Assembly (NCBI RefSeq): GCF_018131075.1 | Contig: NZ_JAFCLS010000003.1 | Coordinates: 186,001 to 250,000 of the forward strand | DNA: 64,000 bases | Origin: Bradyrhizobium sp. JYMT SZCCT0428 | Lineage (GTDB): Bacteria > Pseudomonadota > Alphaproteobacteria > Rhizobiales > Xanthobacteraceae | Reading direction: 5' to 3' | In this document: positions 39,672 to 50,234 of the stretch, piece after piece | Layout: every line of letters starts with the position of its first letter | Position numbering within the stretch: position 1 is the first letter of the stretch | Notes under the pieces: generated by a model | What the model was told of the DNA's origin: nothing | The model's database searches: none | The model's input: the letters and a program-made list of their open reading frames with translations, nothing else | Made by a program: the position numbers and the translations under genes

Positions 39672-41831
39672 TTACTCGCCGGCCGCTTCGCGGGGCGCCG
39701 AGGCTTCCGCCGCCTTCTGCTTGGCTTCGAGATCCTCGCCGGTCGCCTGATCGACCACCTTCATCGATAGCCGCGTCTTGCCGCGATCGTCGAAGCCGAG
39801 CAGCTTGACCTTGACCTTGTCGCCTTCCTTGACGACGTCGGAGGTCTTCTGCACCCGGGCCCCGGCGAGCTGGCTGATGTGGACGAGACCGTCCTTGGCG
39901 CCGAAGAAGTTCACGAACGCGCCGAACTCCATCACCTTGACCACGGTGCCTTCGTAGATCTGGCCGATCTCCGGATCGGAGGCGATCGACTTGATCCACT
40001 TGATCGCGGCCTTCATCGCCTCGCCGTCGTTGGAGGCGACCTTCACGGTGCCGTCGTCCTCGATGTTGACCTTGGCGCCGGTCTTCTCGACGATCTCGCG
40101 GATCACCTTGCCGCCGGTGCCGATCACTTCACGGATCTTGTCGGTCGGGATCTTGAAGGTCTCGATGCGCGGCGCGTATTCGCCGAGCTCGGCGCGGGCA
40201 TTGGTGAGCGCCTTCGACATTTCGCCGAGGATGTGGATACGCCCATCCTTGGCCTGGCCGAGTGCGACCTTCATGATCTCCTCGGTGATGCCCTCGATCT
40301 TGATGTCCATCTGCAGCGAGGTGATGCCCTGGTCGGTGCCGGCCACCTTGAAGTCCATGTCGCCGAGATGATCCTCGTCACCGAGAATGTCGGACAGGAC
40401 CGCAAAGCGCGAACCTTCCAGGATCAGGCCCATCGCGATACCCGCGGTCGGCCGCTTGAGGGGAACGCCCGCATCCATCAGCGCCAGCGAAGCGCCGCAG
40501 ACCGACGCCATCGACGACGATCCGTTGGATTCGGTGATCTCGGAAACCACGCGCACCGTGTAGGGGAATTCGTGGTGCGGCGGCAGGACCGGATGGATCG
40601 CGCGCCAGGCGAGCTTGCCGTGGCCGATCTCGCGGCGCTTGGTGCCGCCGAGGCGTCCGGTTTCACCAACCGAGTAGGGAGGGAAGTTGTAGTGCAGCAG
40701 GAACTGCTCCTTGTAGGTCCCTGACAGCGAGTCGATGTACTGCTCGTCCTCGCCGGTGCCGAGCGTGGTCACGACCATCGCCTGGGTTTCACCGCGGGTG
40801 AACAGCGCCGAACCGTGGGCGCGCGGCAGCACGCCGACTTCGGCGATGATGCTGCGGACGGTCTTGGAATCGCGGCCGTCGATGCGCTTGCCGGTGTCGA
40901 GGATGTTCCAGCGGACGATCTTGGATTCGAGTTCCTTGAACACGCCGGCGATGCGCAGCTTGTCGTATTGCGGCTCCTGCCCTTCCGGGAAGTAGTGAGC
41001 CATCACCTTTTCCTTGGCCTTGCCGACCGCTGCATAGCGATCCTGCTTGATCGGGATAGCGTAGGCCGAGCGCAGCTCCTGCTCGATCAGGCCGAGCATT
41101 TCCTTCTCGAGCGCGCTCTCGTCGACGACCTTGACTTCACGCGGCTCTTTCGCGGCCTTCTCGGCGAGCTCGATGATCGCCTTGATCACCGGCTGGAAGT
41201 GCCGGTGTCCGAACATCACAGCACCGAGCATGATGTCTTCGTTGAGTTCCTTAGCTTCCGATTCCACCATCAGCACGGCGTCGGCGGTGCCGGCGACGAC
41301 GAGGTCAAGCTGGGTCTCGAGCATTTCGTCGAGCGTCGGGTTGAGCACGTATTCGTCGTTGGCGAAGCCGACGCGGGCCGCACCGATCGGGCCCTTGAAC
41401 GGCGCACCGGAGATCGTCAGCGCCGCGGAGGCGGCGACCAGCGCCAGAATGTCGGGATCGTTTTCCATGTCATGCGACAGCACGGTGACGATGACCTGGG
41501 TTTCATTGCGCCAGCCGTCGACGAACAGCGGACGGATCGGACGGTCGATCAGACGGGAGACCAGCGTCTCCTTTTCGGTCGGCCGGCCCTCGCGCTTGAA
41601 ATAGCCGCCGGGAATGCGGCCCGCGGCGTAGGTCTTTTCCTGGTAGTCGACGGTCAGCGGCAGGAAGTCGACGCCTTCGCGCGGGTTCTTGGCCGCGACG
41701 ACCGTGGCGAGCACGATGGTCTCACCATAGGTCGCCAATACGGCACCGTCGGCCTGACGGGCGATCTTTCCGGTTTCAAGCTTGAGGGGACGTCCACCCC
41801 AGTCGATCTCGACTGAATGAGCATTAAACAT
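39672..41831 (-). CDS. pnp: Polynucleotide phosphorylase
   Basis: PNPase degrades RNA 3'-5' with phosphate. It is 719 aa. There are two RNase PH-type domains; the second has [15 protein letters not shown], and [21 protein letters not shown] holds the catalytic Asp region. A KH domain ([20 protein letters not shown]) and an S1 domain ([26 protein letters not shown]) follow. The start [15 protein letters not shown] is the family norm; in-frame ATGs upstream are not used. A long hairpin lies in the leader. It is downstream of rpsO, as in most proteobacteria. Confidence 0.97.
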   Translation of the reverse strand: MFNAHSVEIDWGGRPLKLETGKIARQADGAVLATYGETIVLATVVAAKNPREGVDFLPLTVDYQEKTYAAGRIPGGYFKREGRPTEKETLVSRLIDRPIRPLFVDGWRNETQVIVTVLSHDMENDPDILALVAASAALTISGAPFKGPIGAARVGFANDEYVLNPTLDEMLETQLDLVVAGTADAVLMVESEAKELNEDIMLGAVMFGHRHFQPVIKAIIELAEKAAKEPREVKVVDESALEKEMLGLIEQELRSAYAIPIKQDRYAAVGKAKEKVMAHYFPEGQEPQYDKLRIAGVFKELESKIVRWNILDTGKRIDGRDSKTVRSIIAEVGVLPRAHGSALFTRGETQAMVVTTLGTGEDEQYIDSLSGTYKEQFLLHYNFPPYSVGETGRLGGTKRREIGHGKLAWRAIHPVLPPHHEFPYTVRVVSEITESNGSSSMASVCGASLALMDAGVPLKRPTAGIAMGLILEGSRFAVLSDILGDEDHLGDMDFKVAGTDQGITSLQMDIKIEGITEEIMKVALGQAKDGRIHILGEMSKALTNARAELGEYAPRIETFKIPTDKIREVIGTGGKVIREIVEKTGAKVNIEDDGTVKVASNDGEAMKAAIKWIKSIASDPEIGQIYEGTVVKVMEFGAFVNFFGAKDGLVHISQLAGARVQKTSDVVKEGDKVKVKLLGFDDRGKTRLSMKVVDQATGEDLEAKQKAAEASAPREAAGE

Positions 41832-42111
41832 TTCGATTTCTTTCATGGTTTCGCGAAAGCAGGGGCGCCTGAAACACAAAGACCATGCGCAAGATTGCGA
41901 GACACTGATCGCAACACGAGATCAGCATCCGGCGATCCTGCCATGGTCTTTATATTTCGGATGGCGTCCATCCTCTCGGTAGTCTGGGCACCTTGCCCTG
42001 CCCAGCGGCCGGATTGCTGCTGGACGTCTATTGGACATGAGTTTCTTCATGCCCTTGCGCATGATCGTCTCCGAGAATCCGGAGTCCGGGTTTCTTCCGG
42101 AAGACCATACG
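41832..42111 (-). promoter_or_regulatory. pnp leader with long inverted repeat
   Basis: No gene is visible. In the leader, AAAGACCATG (41878-41887) and CATGGTCTTT (41942-41951) form perfect 10-bp arms. The intervening 54 nt hold the shorter hairpins GCAA-GA-TTGC and CTGATC-N9-GATCAG. The base lies 47 nt before the pnp ATG. In E. coli an RNase III-cut leader stem autoregulates pnp, and this may be the equivalent. A GC-rich repeat-like stretch sits near 42050-42110. Confidence 0.55.
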
Positions 42112-42136
42112 AAAACGCGCGCAACAGGCGCGCGCG
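42112..42136 (-). terminator. Probable terminator after rpsO
   Basis: On the minus strand GCGCGC-CTGTT-GCGCGC is followed by GTTTTCG. It is 11 bp after the rpsO stop. The T-run is short, so partial read-through into pnp is likely. Confidence 0.6.
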
Positions 42137-42146
42137 TACTCTGGGA

Positions 42147-42416
42147 TCAACGACGAATGTTGTGCTTTTCGAGCAGCGCCTTGTAGCGCGCCTCGTCCTT
42201 CCGCTTGATGTAATCGAGCAGGGAACGGCGCGTGGCGACCATCTTCAAAAGACCCCGGCGCGAATGATTGTCCTTCACGTGGGATTTGAAGTGCCCGGTG
42301 AGGTTGTTGATGCGTTCCGACAGGATCGCAACCTGAACCTCGGGCGAGCCGGTGTCGCCGGCCTTGTTGGCATTCGTCTTGATGACTTCCGCTTTGCGTT
42401 CGGCGGTAATCGACAT
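42147..42416 (-). CDS. rpsO: 30S ribosomal protein S15
   Basis: S15 binds the 16S rRNA central domain early in assembly. It is 89 aa, the standard length. [35 protein letters not shown] and the [21 protein letters not shown] block are typical. Only 2 nt separate it from the truB stop, so it is coupled to truB. Confidence 0.98.
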   Translation of the reverse strand: MSITAERKAEVIKTNANKAGDTGSPEVQVAILSERINNLTGHFKSHVKDNHSRRGLLKMVATRRSLLDYIKRKDEARYKALLEKHNIRR

Positions 42417-42418
42417 CG

Positions 42419-43537
42419 TCAAACTTTCTCATCGTTACGACCGGAACTGGCAGTCAGTCCGGTCAGGTTGAACACACGCTTGGGGATGAGTTCGCCATTG
42501 CCAATTTCGGCGAGGGCCAGAAGCCGGCCTGCCACCGTGACATAGACTGTGCCGCTACAATTGGGCGCATCCCGTCCGCGCAACAAAACGGCCTGGCCCC
42601 GGTGGAGCCTTGCCGCATCAGCCCGTGTGACGGCCAGTGCCGGGATGTCGTCCAGCGCGGTCTCAACGGGCAAAAGCGCGTCGGCGAGGCTGCCCTCGCC
42701 CGACGCGGCTCTATTACACAAAGCCTCCAACTGTTCCAGCGGAATCATGTCCGCTTCGCGGAATGGACCGACCAGGGTCCGCCGCAAGGCGCTGATATGG
42801 CCGAAACAGCCCAGAATCCGGCCGATATCGCGGGCCAGCGCCCGGACATAGGTTCCCTTGCCGCACTCGGCCTCGAACACGGATTGGCCGTTATCTCCAT
42901 GTTCCACAAGGGTTAATTCGTGAATCTCGACCGGCCGCGGCTTTAATTCGACGGTTTCGCCGTCTCTGGCCAGATCATAGGCCCGTTCGCCCTGGACCTT
43001 GATCGCGGAATATTGCGGCGGGATCTGCTCGATCAGGCCGATGAATTGCGGCAGCAGCGCCCGGATGGAATCGGCAGAAGGCCTGAGATCGCTGGTCTTG
43101 GTGGCTCGGCCCTCGGTGTCATCGGTATCGCGCTCCTCGCCCCAGCTCACGGTGAAGCGGTAGCGCTTGCGGCCGTCCATCACGAACGGGACCGTCTTGG
43201 TGGCTTCGCCGAGCGCGATCGGCAGGCCGCCGGAGGCGAGCGGGTCGAGGGTACCGGCATGGCCGGCGCGCTTGGCCTGGAACAGGCGCTTGAGCACCGC
43301 CACCGCGTGCGTCGAGGTCATGCCGATCGGCTTGTCGAGAATCACCCAGCCATGGACGTCGCGCTTGTCGCGGCGCGGCTGATTGTTCTGGCGTTGCTTG
43401 CCCTGATGCTTCTGACGCGGATCGTTATTGCCGCGACGTGCCTCTTCGTTGCGGGCCTCGGTGAAAATATTTTTTTCAGCGTCGTGCGATTCGCCATTTT
43501 GCGAATCGATCACGCTGTTGGCAGTGTTCACAATCAT
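42419..43537 (-). CDS. truB: TruB tRNA pseudouridine-55 synthase with basic N-terminal extension
   Basis: TruB makes pseudouridine 55 in the T-loop of tRNA. It is 372 aa. The catalytic Asp is in [44 protein letters not shown] starts the family core at residue about 60. The first 60 residues are low-complexity and charged ([20 protein letters not shown]). The PUA-like C-terminus is present. The ATG at 43537 overlaps the rbfA stop (TGATG). Confidence 0.95.
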   Translation of the reverse strand: MIVNTANSVIDSQNGESHDAEKNIFTEARNEEARRGNNDPRQKHQGKQRQNNQPRRDKRDVHGWVILDKPIGMTSTHAVAVLKRLFQAKRAGHAGTLDPLASGGLPIALGEATKTVPFVMDGRKRYRFTVSWGEERDTDDTEGRATKTSDLRPSADSIRALLPQFIGLIEQIPPQYSAIKVQGERAYDLARDGETVELKPRPVEIHELTLVEHGDNGQSVFEAECGKGTYVRALARDIGRILGCFGHISALRRTLVGPFREADMIPLEQLEALCNRAASGEGSLADALLPVETALDDIPALAVTRADAARLHRGQAVLLRGRDAPNCSGTVYVTVAGRLLALAEIGNGELIPKRVFNLTGLTASSGRNDEKV

Positions 43538-43950
43538 CACTTGTCGTCCGAATCGGGTGCGAGGTCTCTTTGCACCGCAGGTGTTCTCAGTAATCTCTCG
43601 ATCCGTTCCGCTTCATCGAATCGTTCGTCGACGCGAAAGCGAAGATCAGGCGCAAACTTTAAGTTAACGCGGTGCGCAATCTCGCCGCGCAGGAATTTCT
43701 TGTTGCGCGCGAGCGCCGCGAGCACGACATCGGTGTCGCGTCCGCCGAGCGGCATCACATAGACGGTTGCAAGCTTCAGGTCCGGTGACATGCGCACCTC
43801 CGGAACCGTGATGATGTGACCCTCGAGATCGGGGTCATGCACGCTACCTTGCGACAGAATATCGGCGACCGCGTGGCGCACGGTTTCGCCGACGCGCAAT
43901 TGGCGTTGCGAGCCGCCGGGGGCGGAACTCTTGCTGTGGTGGCGGGGCAT
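43537..43950 (-). CDS. rbfA: Ribosome-binding factor A
   Basis: RbfA is a KH-fold 30S maturation and cold-adaptation factor acting on helix 1 of 16S rRNA. It is 137 aa. [36 protein letters not shown] and [27 protein letters not shown] are typical. The ATG at 43950 gives the expected MPRHHSK start; the frame upstream of it falls in repeat sequence. A repeat doublet separates it from infB. Confidence 0.96.
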   Translation of the reverse strand: MPRHHSKSSAPGGSQRQLRVGETVRHAVADILSQGSVHDPDLEGHIITVPEVRMSPDLKLATVYVMPLGGRDTDVVLAALARNKKFLRGEIAHRVNLKFAPDLRFRVDERFDEAERIERLLRTPAVQRDLAPDSDDK

Positions 43951-43970
43951 GGCCGTCTCTCGAAAAAAAT

Positions 43971-44065
43971 TGGCCATGGCCGGGCTATTCCCGGCCATTG
44001 ACGTCGTTCTTGCTGTTGAATTCTCTGGGACGTGGATGCCCGGATTAAATCCGGGCATGACGTCG
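43971..44065. repeat. REP-like palindromic doublet between infB and rbfA
   Basis: Element TGGCCATGGCCGGGCTATTC to GACGTCG (43971-44006) and element GACGTGGATGCCCGG to CATGACGTCG (44028-44065) each fold into a hairpin. The second resembles the unit near 63303-63341. Insertion inside the conserved translation operon suggests it is tolerated as an mRNA hairpin. Confidence 0.75.
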
Positions 44066-44106
44066 AACTAGTACAATGTCTTCCGACGAAGCCGTAAGGT
44101 TCAGAC

Positions 44107-46758
44107 TTACAGGCTCCGCTGGATCGTCTCCACGCGATAACACTCGATAACGTCGCCGGGGCGCATGTCGCCGTAATTCTCGAACGCCATACCGCATTCC
44201 TGACCGGACTGCACTTCCTTCACTTCATCCTTGAAGCGCTTCAGCGTCGAGAGCTTGCCTTCATGCACAACGACGTTGTCGCGAATGAGGCGAACATTGG
44301 CGCCGCGTTCCACGGTGCCGTCGGTGACGCGGCAGCCGGCGACCTTGCCGACCTTGGAAATGTTGAACACTTCCAGGATCTGCGCATTGCCCAGCATGGT
44401 TTCGCGCAGCGTCGGCGCGAGCAGGCCGGACATCGCCTTTTTGATGTCGTCCACCAGATCGTAGATGATGTTGTAATAGCGGATCTCGATGCCGTTGCGC
44501 TTGGCCGCAGCCGCCGCTTCCTTGTTGGCGCGAACCGAGAAGCCGATGATGGCGGCGTTGAAGCCTTCCGCCAGCGTCACGTCGGATTCGGAGATGCCGC
44601 CGACGCCGGCGTGCAGGATGCGCGCGGCAACTTCGTCGGTGCCGAGCTTTTCCAGCGATCCCAGGATGGCTTCGAGCGAACCTTGCACGTCGGCCTTGAT
44701 GATCAACGGGAATTCCTTGCGGCCCGAGGTCTTGAGCTGCGACATCATCTGTTCGAGCGAACCGCGCATGCCGGAAATCGAGGCAGCCGCGTTTTCGCGC
44801 TTCTGGTGGGCGCGATAGCTCGTGACCTGGCGGGCGCGGGCTTCGTTCTCGACCACCGCGAGGCGGTCGCCGGCTTCCGGCGGACCGTTGAAGCCGAGCA
44901 CCTCGACCGGCACCGAAGGTCCGGCCTCGTCGATGTTGACGCCCTGATCGTTGATAAGGGCGCGGACGCGGCCCATTTCGGCGCCGGCCACGATGATGTC
45001 GCCGATGCGCAGGGTTCCGCGCTGCACCAGCACGGTCGCAACCGGACCGCGGCCGCGGTCGAGTCTGGCTTCGATCACGGTTCCTTCGGCGGGACGTTCC
45101 GCGTTGGTCTTGAGGTCGAGCAGTTCGGCCTGCAGCGCGATCATTTCCAGCAGCTTGTCGAGATTGGTCTTGTTCTTGGCTGAGACCTCGACGTCGACGA
45201 CTTCACCGCCGAACGATTCGACCTGAACCTCGTGCTGCAACAGTTCGGTGCGCACGCGCTCTGGCTTGGCGTCGGGCTTGTCGATCTTGTTGATCGCGAT
45301 GATCATCGGAACCTTCGCCGCCTTGGCGTGGTTGATCGCCTCGATGGTCTGCGGCATGACGCCGTCATCGGCCGCCACCACCAGGATCACGATATCGGTG
45401 ACCTTGGCGCCGCGCGCACGCATCGCGGTGAACGCGGCGTGGCCGGGCGTATCGATGAAGGTGATCTTCTTGCCGCTTTCCGGCGAGGTCACCTGATAGG
45501 CGCCGATATGCTGGGTGATGCCGCCGGCTTCGCCCGAAACCACGTTGGCGTGGCGGAGCGCGTCGAGCAGCGAGGTCTTGCCGTGATCGACATGGCCCAT
45601 CACGGTCACGACCGGCGAACGCGGTTCGGTGTCGGTGGAATCGTCGACGATGTCGAACAGGCCCTCTTCGACGTCGGATGCGGCCACGCGCTTGACCGTA
45701 TGGCCCAATTCCTCGGCGATCAGCTGCGCGGTGTCGGCGTCGATCACGTCGGTGATCTTGTGCATCGCGCCCTGCTTCATCAGCAGGCGGATGACGTCGA
45801 CCGCGCGTTCCGACATGCGGTTGGCGAGTTCTTGGATGTTGATGGCTTCTGGGATCACCACTTCGCGGATGATCTTTTCCTTCGGCTCGTTCGAGGCGTG
45901 TCCCTTCAGGCGCTGGGTGCGCCGGCGGAACGAGGCGATCGAACGCTCGCGCACATTGTCGGCGTCCAGGGCGGTGACCAGCGTCAGGCGGCCGCGTTCC
46001 TTTTGCGGTCCGGGCTTGTGGGTCGTCTTCGGCGGCACGGCGGGGCGCATGGCGCCGCCGGGGCCACGGCGGATCTGGCGCGGACCTTCATCCTCATCGG
46101 AGGCGTCGGCGGCAACGCCCGGGGCGCGCGCGGGCGGCACTGCCGAAGCCGTCGGCCGGGCCGCGGGACGCGCGGTGCTGGTGATGGTCGTGCCGGGTGC
46201 GGCGGTCGTTGCGGCCTTGGCTTCGGTCTCGCCAAAACGCTTTTTGGCTTCGAGTTCGGCCTTGCGCTTGGCTTCTTCTTCCAGGCGGTGACGTTCTTCC
46301 TCGGCCTTGCGGCGGGCTTCGGCGGCTTCGCGTTCGGCCTGCTCGATGCCTTCGCGGCTCGAGCGGCGCTTGGCTTCTTCTTCCGCCAGCCGACGTTCCT
46401 CGATGTCACGGACCTTGGCATCGGCCAGCGCGCTGGCGCGCGCGGAACGCTCATCCTCGGTCAGCGTGCGCAACACCACGCCGGAGCCGGCGCGGGGCGC
46501 GGCTGGCGCTGAGGGGCGGCTTGGCGCTTTGGCGACGACCGGCGCCGGCTTGGCGACCACAGGTTCCGGCGCATGGGTTTCGCCGGCGGGCGCGTCGCCG
46601 CCGAGGCGGCGCTTGCCGCGCTTCTCGACCACGACCTGCTTGGTCCGGCCATGGCTGAAGCTCTGGCGTACGGTGCCCGTCTCGACGCGCGGCTTGAGCG
46701 TCAAGGTCTTGGTCGGGACACTCAAAGTCTTGTCGCCAGGCGTTTTGGTATCAACCAT
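44107..46758 (-). CDS. infB: Translation initiation factor IF-2
   Basis: IF-2 is the GTPase that brings initiator tRNA to the 30S subunit. It is 883 aa. The N-terminus is charged with a coiled-coil segment (residues 105-180, [20 protein letters not shown]) and an Ala/Pro-rich stretch. An IF2-N domain is at about 296-360. The G domain begins with GHVDHGKT at 388-395 and has [15 protein letters not shown] and NKIDKPDA. Three C-terminal domains follow, ending [12 protein letters not shown]. It lies in the nusA-ylxR-infB-rbfA order. Confidence 0.98.
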   Translation of the reverse strand: MVDTKTPGDKTLSVPTKTLTLKPRVETGTVRQSFSHGRTKQVVVEKRGKRRLGGDAPAGETHAPEPVVAKPAPVVAKAPSRPSAPAAPRAGSGVVLRTLTEDERSARASALADAKVRDIEERRLAEEEAKRRSSREGIEQAEREAAEARRKAEEERHRLEEEAKRKAELEAKKRFGETEAKAATTAAPGTTITSTARPAARPTASAVPPARAPGVAADASDEDEGPRQIRRGPGGAMRPAVPPKTTHKPGPQKERGRLTLVTALDADNVRERSIASFRRRTQRLKGHASNEPKEKIIREVVIPEAINIQELANRMSERAVDVIRLLMKQGAMHKITDVIDADTAQLIAEELGHTVKRVAASDVEEGLFDIVDDSTDTEPRSPVVTVMGHVDHGKTSLLDALRHANVVSGEAGGITQHIGAYQVTSPESGKKITFIDTPGHAAFTAMRARGAKVTDIVILVVAADDGVMPQTIEAINHAKAAKVPMIIAINKIDKPDAKPERVRTELLQHEVQVESFGGEVVDVEVSAKNKTNLDKLLEMIALQAELLDLKTNAERPAEGTVIEARLDRGRGPVATVLVQRGTLRIGDIIVAGAEMGRVRALINDQGVNIDEAGPSVPVEVLGFNGPPEAGDRLAVVENEARARQVTSYRAHQKRENAAASISGMRGSLEQMMSQLKTSGRKEFPLIIKADVQGSLEAILGSLEKLGTDEVAARILHAGVGGISESDVTLAEGFNAAIIGFSVRANKEAAAAAKRNGIEIRYYNIIYDLVDDIKKAMSGLLAPTLRETMLGNAQILEVFNISKVGKVAGCRVTDGTVERGANVRLIRDNVVVHEGKLSTLKRFKDEVKEVQSGQECGMAFENYGDMRPGDVIECYRVETIQRSL

Positions 46759-46817
46759 TCAGCAGTCCTAATCTTGTTGCGTTGTGCGCATTCGCACAGT
46801 CGTTAAAGCAAGTCTTG

Positions 46818-47501
46818 TTAGTCAGAATTTCTGGCCGCTCGGGCGGTCTTGTCGTCATCGGCCATCCGGTATCGGACCAGGATCTGGCAGCGCGACAGGA
46901 ACGTCTTGCTCGCCGGGCCCGCGAGCAGGGCAGCATGTATCACATTTGACCGCCCCAGTGCCAAATCCAATTCTGCCGACGTCAGAACATTGACGATCGG
47001 AAATTCCGGCGATTCATCCGCATTTCCGCGCTTTTGCCGCACGATCGCGTCCAATTTGCGGATTCCGTCGACCGCCCCGTCCGAAGCGTGGATCAGGGCC
47101 CGGGCCTCCCCCTCTCGGAGCGCGCCCTCGACCTTGCTGAAACCGGAGACGACCTGGCCGGCCTTGGCGACCATCGCCAGCGCCTCGGTGCAGCTGCGAA
47201 CCAGCAAAGCCTCGGTGTCGGCAGGGAGGGTCGCGGCGGCCCGGATGTCGCGCTTGAAACCCCTGCTAAATTGGTTACGCCGCACCGCTTCCGCAACGGT
47301 CCGGCGCGATGCCGAGACCCACAGGCCGCGGCCGGGCAGCTTGCGCTTCAGATCCGGAACGACCTCGCCCTGGGGCGAGACCACGAACCGGATCAGTTCG
47401 TCGATCGGGCGCACCTCACGGGTGACCGCGCACATCCGCATCGTCGCGGACCTGTCGGTCCGCGGTCCGTTGTCGAGATCGGGGTCAGCCATGGCGAGCA
47501 T
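46818..47501 (-). CDS. YlxR (DUF448) RNA-binding protein with L7Ae-like C-terminus
   Basis: The product is 227 aa. The YlxR fold occupies the N-terminal half: RMCAVTREVRPIDELIRFV, PGRGLWVSASRRTVAEAV. The second half (ALLVRSCTEALAMVAKAGQVVSGFSKVEGALREG) resembles the L7Ae/L30e RNA-binding fold, the common alphaproteobacterial arrangement. It lies between nusA and infB and is thought to act in transcription-translation coupling or RNase P control; not shown for this lineage. AAGGAG lies about 9 nt before the ATG. Confidence 0.92.
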   Translation of the reverse strand: MLAMADPDLDNGPRTDRSATMRMCAVTREVRPIDELIRFVVSPQGEVVPDLKRKLPGRGLWVSASRRTVAEAVRRNQFSRGFKRDIRAAATLPADTEALLVRSCTEALAMVAKAGQVVSGFSKVEGALREGEARALIHASDGAVDGIRKLDAIVRQKRGNADESPEFPIVNVLTSAELDLALGRSNVIHAALLAGPASKTFLSRCQILVRYRMADDDKTARAARNSD

Positions 47502-47516
47502 GCGCGGGGCATCTCC

Positions 47517-49130
47517 TTACGCCGTCTGGTCTTCGGTGGCTTCCGCCGCCTCGGACTGCTTGGCAAGGTCGGCCTCGGTGATCCAGCCGGCGATGACGCG
47601 GGCCTGCATGATCATACGCTCGGCATCGTCGCGCGAGATTTCGTTGGCGTCGAGGATGCCGGGGAACTTGGTCGGCTCGGCGCCTTCCTTGCGTTCGGTC
47701 CAGCCAACCAGATCGTCGGTGGCGCAACCGGCCAGATCCTCGACCGACTTGATGTCGTTCTCGCCGAACTTGACCAGCATCTTCGAGGTCACGCCGGGTA
47801 CTGTCTTCAAAGCGTCATCCACACCGAGTTCCTTGCGTTTGTTTTCCAGCTCGGTCTCGAGCTGTTCCAGATATTCTTTTGCACGGCTCTGCAGTTCGTT
47901 GGCGGTCTCCTCGTCGAAGCCCTCGATGCCGGCGAGTTCCTTGACATCGACCAGCGCGAGTTCCTCGACCGACGTGAAGCCTTCCGACGCCAGCAGCTGG
48001 CCGACCACTTCGTCGACATTCAGCGCTTCCATGAACACCCGCGTCGAGTTCTCGAAATCGGCCTGACGGCGCTCGGATTCTTCCTGCTCGGTGAGGATGT
48101 CGATGTCCCAGCCGGTGAGCTGCGAAGCGAGCCGCACGTTCTGTCCGCGGCGGCCGATCGCCAGCGACAGCTGGTTGTTGGTATCGGGCACCACGACCTC
48201 GATGCGCTCGCGGTCTTCGTCGATCACGACCTTGGCGACTTCGGCGGGCGCCAGCGCGTTGACGACGAAGGTCGCAATATCGGGCGACCACGGAATGATG
48301 TCGATCTTCTCACCCTGCAATTCGTTCACCACCGCCTGCACGCGCGAACCGCGCATACCGACGCAGGCGCCGACCGGATCGACCGAGGAATCCCGCGAAA
48401 TAACGCCGATTTTGGCGCGCGAACCGGGATCGCGGGCCACCGCCTTGATCTCGACGATGCCGTCATAGATTTCCGGCACTTCCTGCGCGAACAGCTTTGC
48501 CATGAACTGCGGATGGGTGCGGGACAGGAAAATCTGCGGCCCGCGGGTTTCGCGGCGGACATCGAAGATATAGGCGCGGACGCGGTCGCCGTTGCGGAAC
48601 ACTTCGCGCGGCAGCATCTCGTCACGGCGCACGATGGCTTCGCCGCGGCCGAGATCGACGATCACGCTGCCATATTCGACGCGCTTGACGATGCCATTGA
48701 CGATGTCGCCGATGCGATCCTTGAATTCCTGGTATTGCCGGTCGCGCTCGGCCTCGCGCACCTTCTGCACGATCACCTGCTTGGCGGACTGGGCGGCGAT
48801 GCGGCCATATTCCAGCGGCGGCAGGGTGTCGGCGATGGTGTCGCCGACCTGGGCGCCCGGATTGGCGCGCTGCGCATCGGCCAACGAAATCTGGTTCGAC
48901 GAATTCTCCACCACGTCGACGACCAGCATGTGGCGCGACAGCCGGAGCTCGCCCTTCTTGGCGTCGATCTCGGCGTGAACGTCGGTCTCGCTGCCGTAGC
49001 GGGCGCGGGCCGCTTTCGCGATGGCGTCTTCCATCGCCGCGATCACGATGCCGCGGTCGATCGATTTTTCGCGGGCAACCGCGTCTGCGATCTGCAGCAG
49101 TTCGAGTTTATTGGCGCTGACAGCTGCCAT
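47517..49130 (-). CDS. nusA: NusA transcription termination/antitermination factor
   Basis: NusA binds RNA polymerase and modulates pausing, termination and antitermination. It is 537 aa. The N-terminal polymerase-binding domain ends near residue 130, followed by S1 ([20 protein letters not shown]) and two KH domains ([20 protein letters not shown] and [20 protein letters not shown]). Alphaproteobacterial C-terminal helix-hairpin-helix repeats and an acidic tail follow. It is preceded by rimP with a 3-bp gap. Confidence 0.98.
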   Translation of the reverse strand: MAAVSANKLELLQIADAVAREKSIDRGIVIAAMEDAIAKAARARYGSETDVHAEIDAKKGELRLSRHMLVVDVVENSSNQISLADAQRANPGAQVGDTIADTLPPLEYGRIAAQSAKQVIVQKVREAERDRQYQEFKDRIGDIVNGIVKRVEYGSVIVDLGRGEAIVRRDEMLPREVFRNGDRVRAYIFDVRRETRGPQIFLSRTHPQFMAKLFAQEVPEIYDGIVEIKAVARDPGSRAKIGVISRDSSVDPVGACVGMRGSRVQAVVNELQGEKIDIIPWSPDIATFVVNALAPAEVAKVVIDEDRERIEVVVPDTNNQLSLAIGRRGQNVRLASQLTGWDIDILTEQEESERRQADFENSTRVFMEALNVDEVVGQLLASEGFTSVEELALVDVKELAGIEGFDEETANELQSRAKEYLEQLETELENKRKELGVDDALKTVPGVTSKMLVKFGENDIKSVEDLAGCATDDLVGWTERKEGAEPTKFPGILDANEISRDDAERMIMQARVIAGWITEADLAKQSEAAEATEDQTA

Positions 49131-49133
49131 GGC

Positions 49134-49898
49134 TCAGTCTCCTTCGGTGGGATCGAATTCGCCGCCGGGCAAACCTTGCGCGGCGAGGCGATGTTTCTTG
49201 GTATTCTTCGGTAACGGCTTCTTCAGCGGTTTCGGCTTCGGCTTGTTGCTCTTGGCCGGATCGCTTTTTTTGGCGTGCGGCGGGGGCGGTGGCTCGAGCC
49301 CGAGATTCTGGCGCAGCTCGCGCTCGGCGGCCTTGCCGCGGCGCATCGACTCCGCGATCAGCTCGTCGGTGAGAACCAGACGGGCGTCGGCGATGTCTTC
49401 CATGACAAGCAGCACGTCGGCATCTTCGTCCGTGCGGATGTCATCGCGATGAATCCGCACCGCGTCGCCCTCGACGCCCTGCAGCGTGCCGCGAAAACGC
49501 TTGCGGCCCTGATGGGCGAGCGCCATCTCGACCTTCACGAGATGGCCGACATAGCGTTCGAAGTCCGACCGGCGCACCAGCGGACGATCGATGCCGGGCG
49601 ATGAGATTTCCAGCCGGTAGGCGCGCTCGATCGGATCGGCGACGTCCAGAACCGGCGACAGCGCCCGCGAAATCGCCTCGCAGTCCTCGATCTGCATGGT
49701 GCCGTCGGGCCGTTCGGCCATGATCTGGACCGTGCAGCCGGCCTCAGCCGATATCTTGATCCGCACCAGCCGGTAGCCCATGCCCTGCAACACCGGTCCT
49801 GCCACGGCGGAAACCCGCGCAGCGACGCCCGGCTCGACCACGAGCCGCGGCTCGGCGAGCAGGTCAAGATCCTCGGAAACAGCAGTTGGTTCGGTCAT
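49134..49898 (-). CDS. rimP: RimP ribosome maturation factor
   Basis: RimP assists 30S assembly at the central pseudoknot. It is 254 aa. The core [23 protein letters not shown] and [25 protein letters not shown] motifs are present. The C-terminal extension ([21 protein letters not shown]) is long and Lys/Pro-rich. I use the ATG at 49898; the frame could begin 4 codons earlier at TTG. It is first in the rimP-nusA-ylxR-infB operon, behind a structured leader. Confidence 0.95.
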   Translation of the reverse strand: MTEPTAVSEDLDLLAEPRLVVEPGVAARVSAVAGPVLQGMGYRLVRIKISAEAGCTVQIMAERPDGTMQIEDCEAISRALSPVLDVADPIERAYRLEISSPGIDRPLVRRSDFERYVGHLVKVEMALAHQGRKRFRGTLQGVEGDAVRIHRDDIRTDEDADVLLVMEDIADARLVLTDELIAESMRRGKAAERELRQNLGLEPPPPPHAKKSDPAKSNKPKPKPLKKPLPKNTKKHRLAAQGLPGGEFDPTEGD

Positions 49899-50234
49899 GT
49901 CCAGGGTCAAAAGCGTCTTTACTTACATGAGGTTAGGCCGGGTCTAACCCGGATCCGGCCGGTTCCCTGAACCGCGCCGTGAGGCCCTTCTGGGCTGGGC
50001 TCGTTCAGGTAATAAAAAAGAGCGGGTCCCGAAGGGCCCACTCTCAATACGCGATCGTATGAGAACCATAAGTTGCGGCGGATATAGCGGTTTTTCCGCA
50101 ATCCGGCAAGGCCTTGCACGCCCCGTTAAGGCAGATTTTGAGTCCTGTCCTAGCGGGCCAAAGCCTAACCCTTCATTCACGAACGCTACCTAGATTGCCG
50201 AAAACCAGCCAATTCGGCCGGTTTGGATAGGTTT
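49899..50234 (-). promoter_or_regulatory. Structured leader of the rimP-nusA operon
   Basis: No gene is visible in these 336 bp between divergent rimP and the DUF2336 gene. The region holds the terminator-like hairpin at 50014-50043 and a second hairpin CCGGGT-CTA-ACCCGG at 49938-49952, about 40 nt before rimP. No initiator tRNA gene (as at E. coli metY) is seen. The rimP promoter must lie above 50050. Confidence 0.5.
50014..50043 (-). terminator. Rho-independent terminator-like hairpin in the rimP leader
   Basis: On the minus strand GAGTGGGCCC-TTC-GGGACCCGCTC (one bulge, one G-U pair) is followed by TTTTTTATT. It points into rimP, 116 bp upstream of its ATG, with no gene above it on the same strand. 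An attenuator, or the end of a small RNA, is likely. Confidence 0.75.

Noticed and set aside
47034..49214. 726-codon plus-strand frame across ylxR and nusA
   Set aside because: Despite its length it is the reverse complement of well-conserved genes. Its composition is rich in Arg, His and Asp-Gln, as expected of a shadow frame.
49899..50234. Initiator tRNA gene before rimP as in E. coli metY
   Set aside because: No cloverleaf or T-loop sequence is visible in the region.
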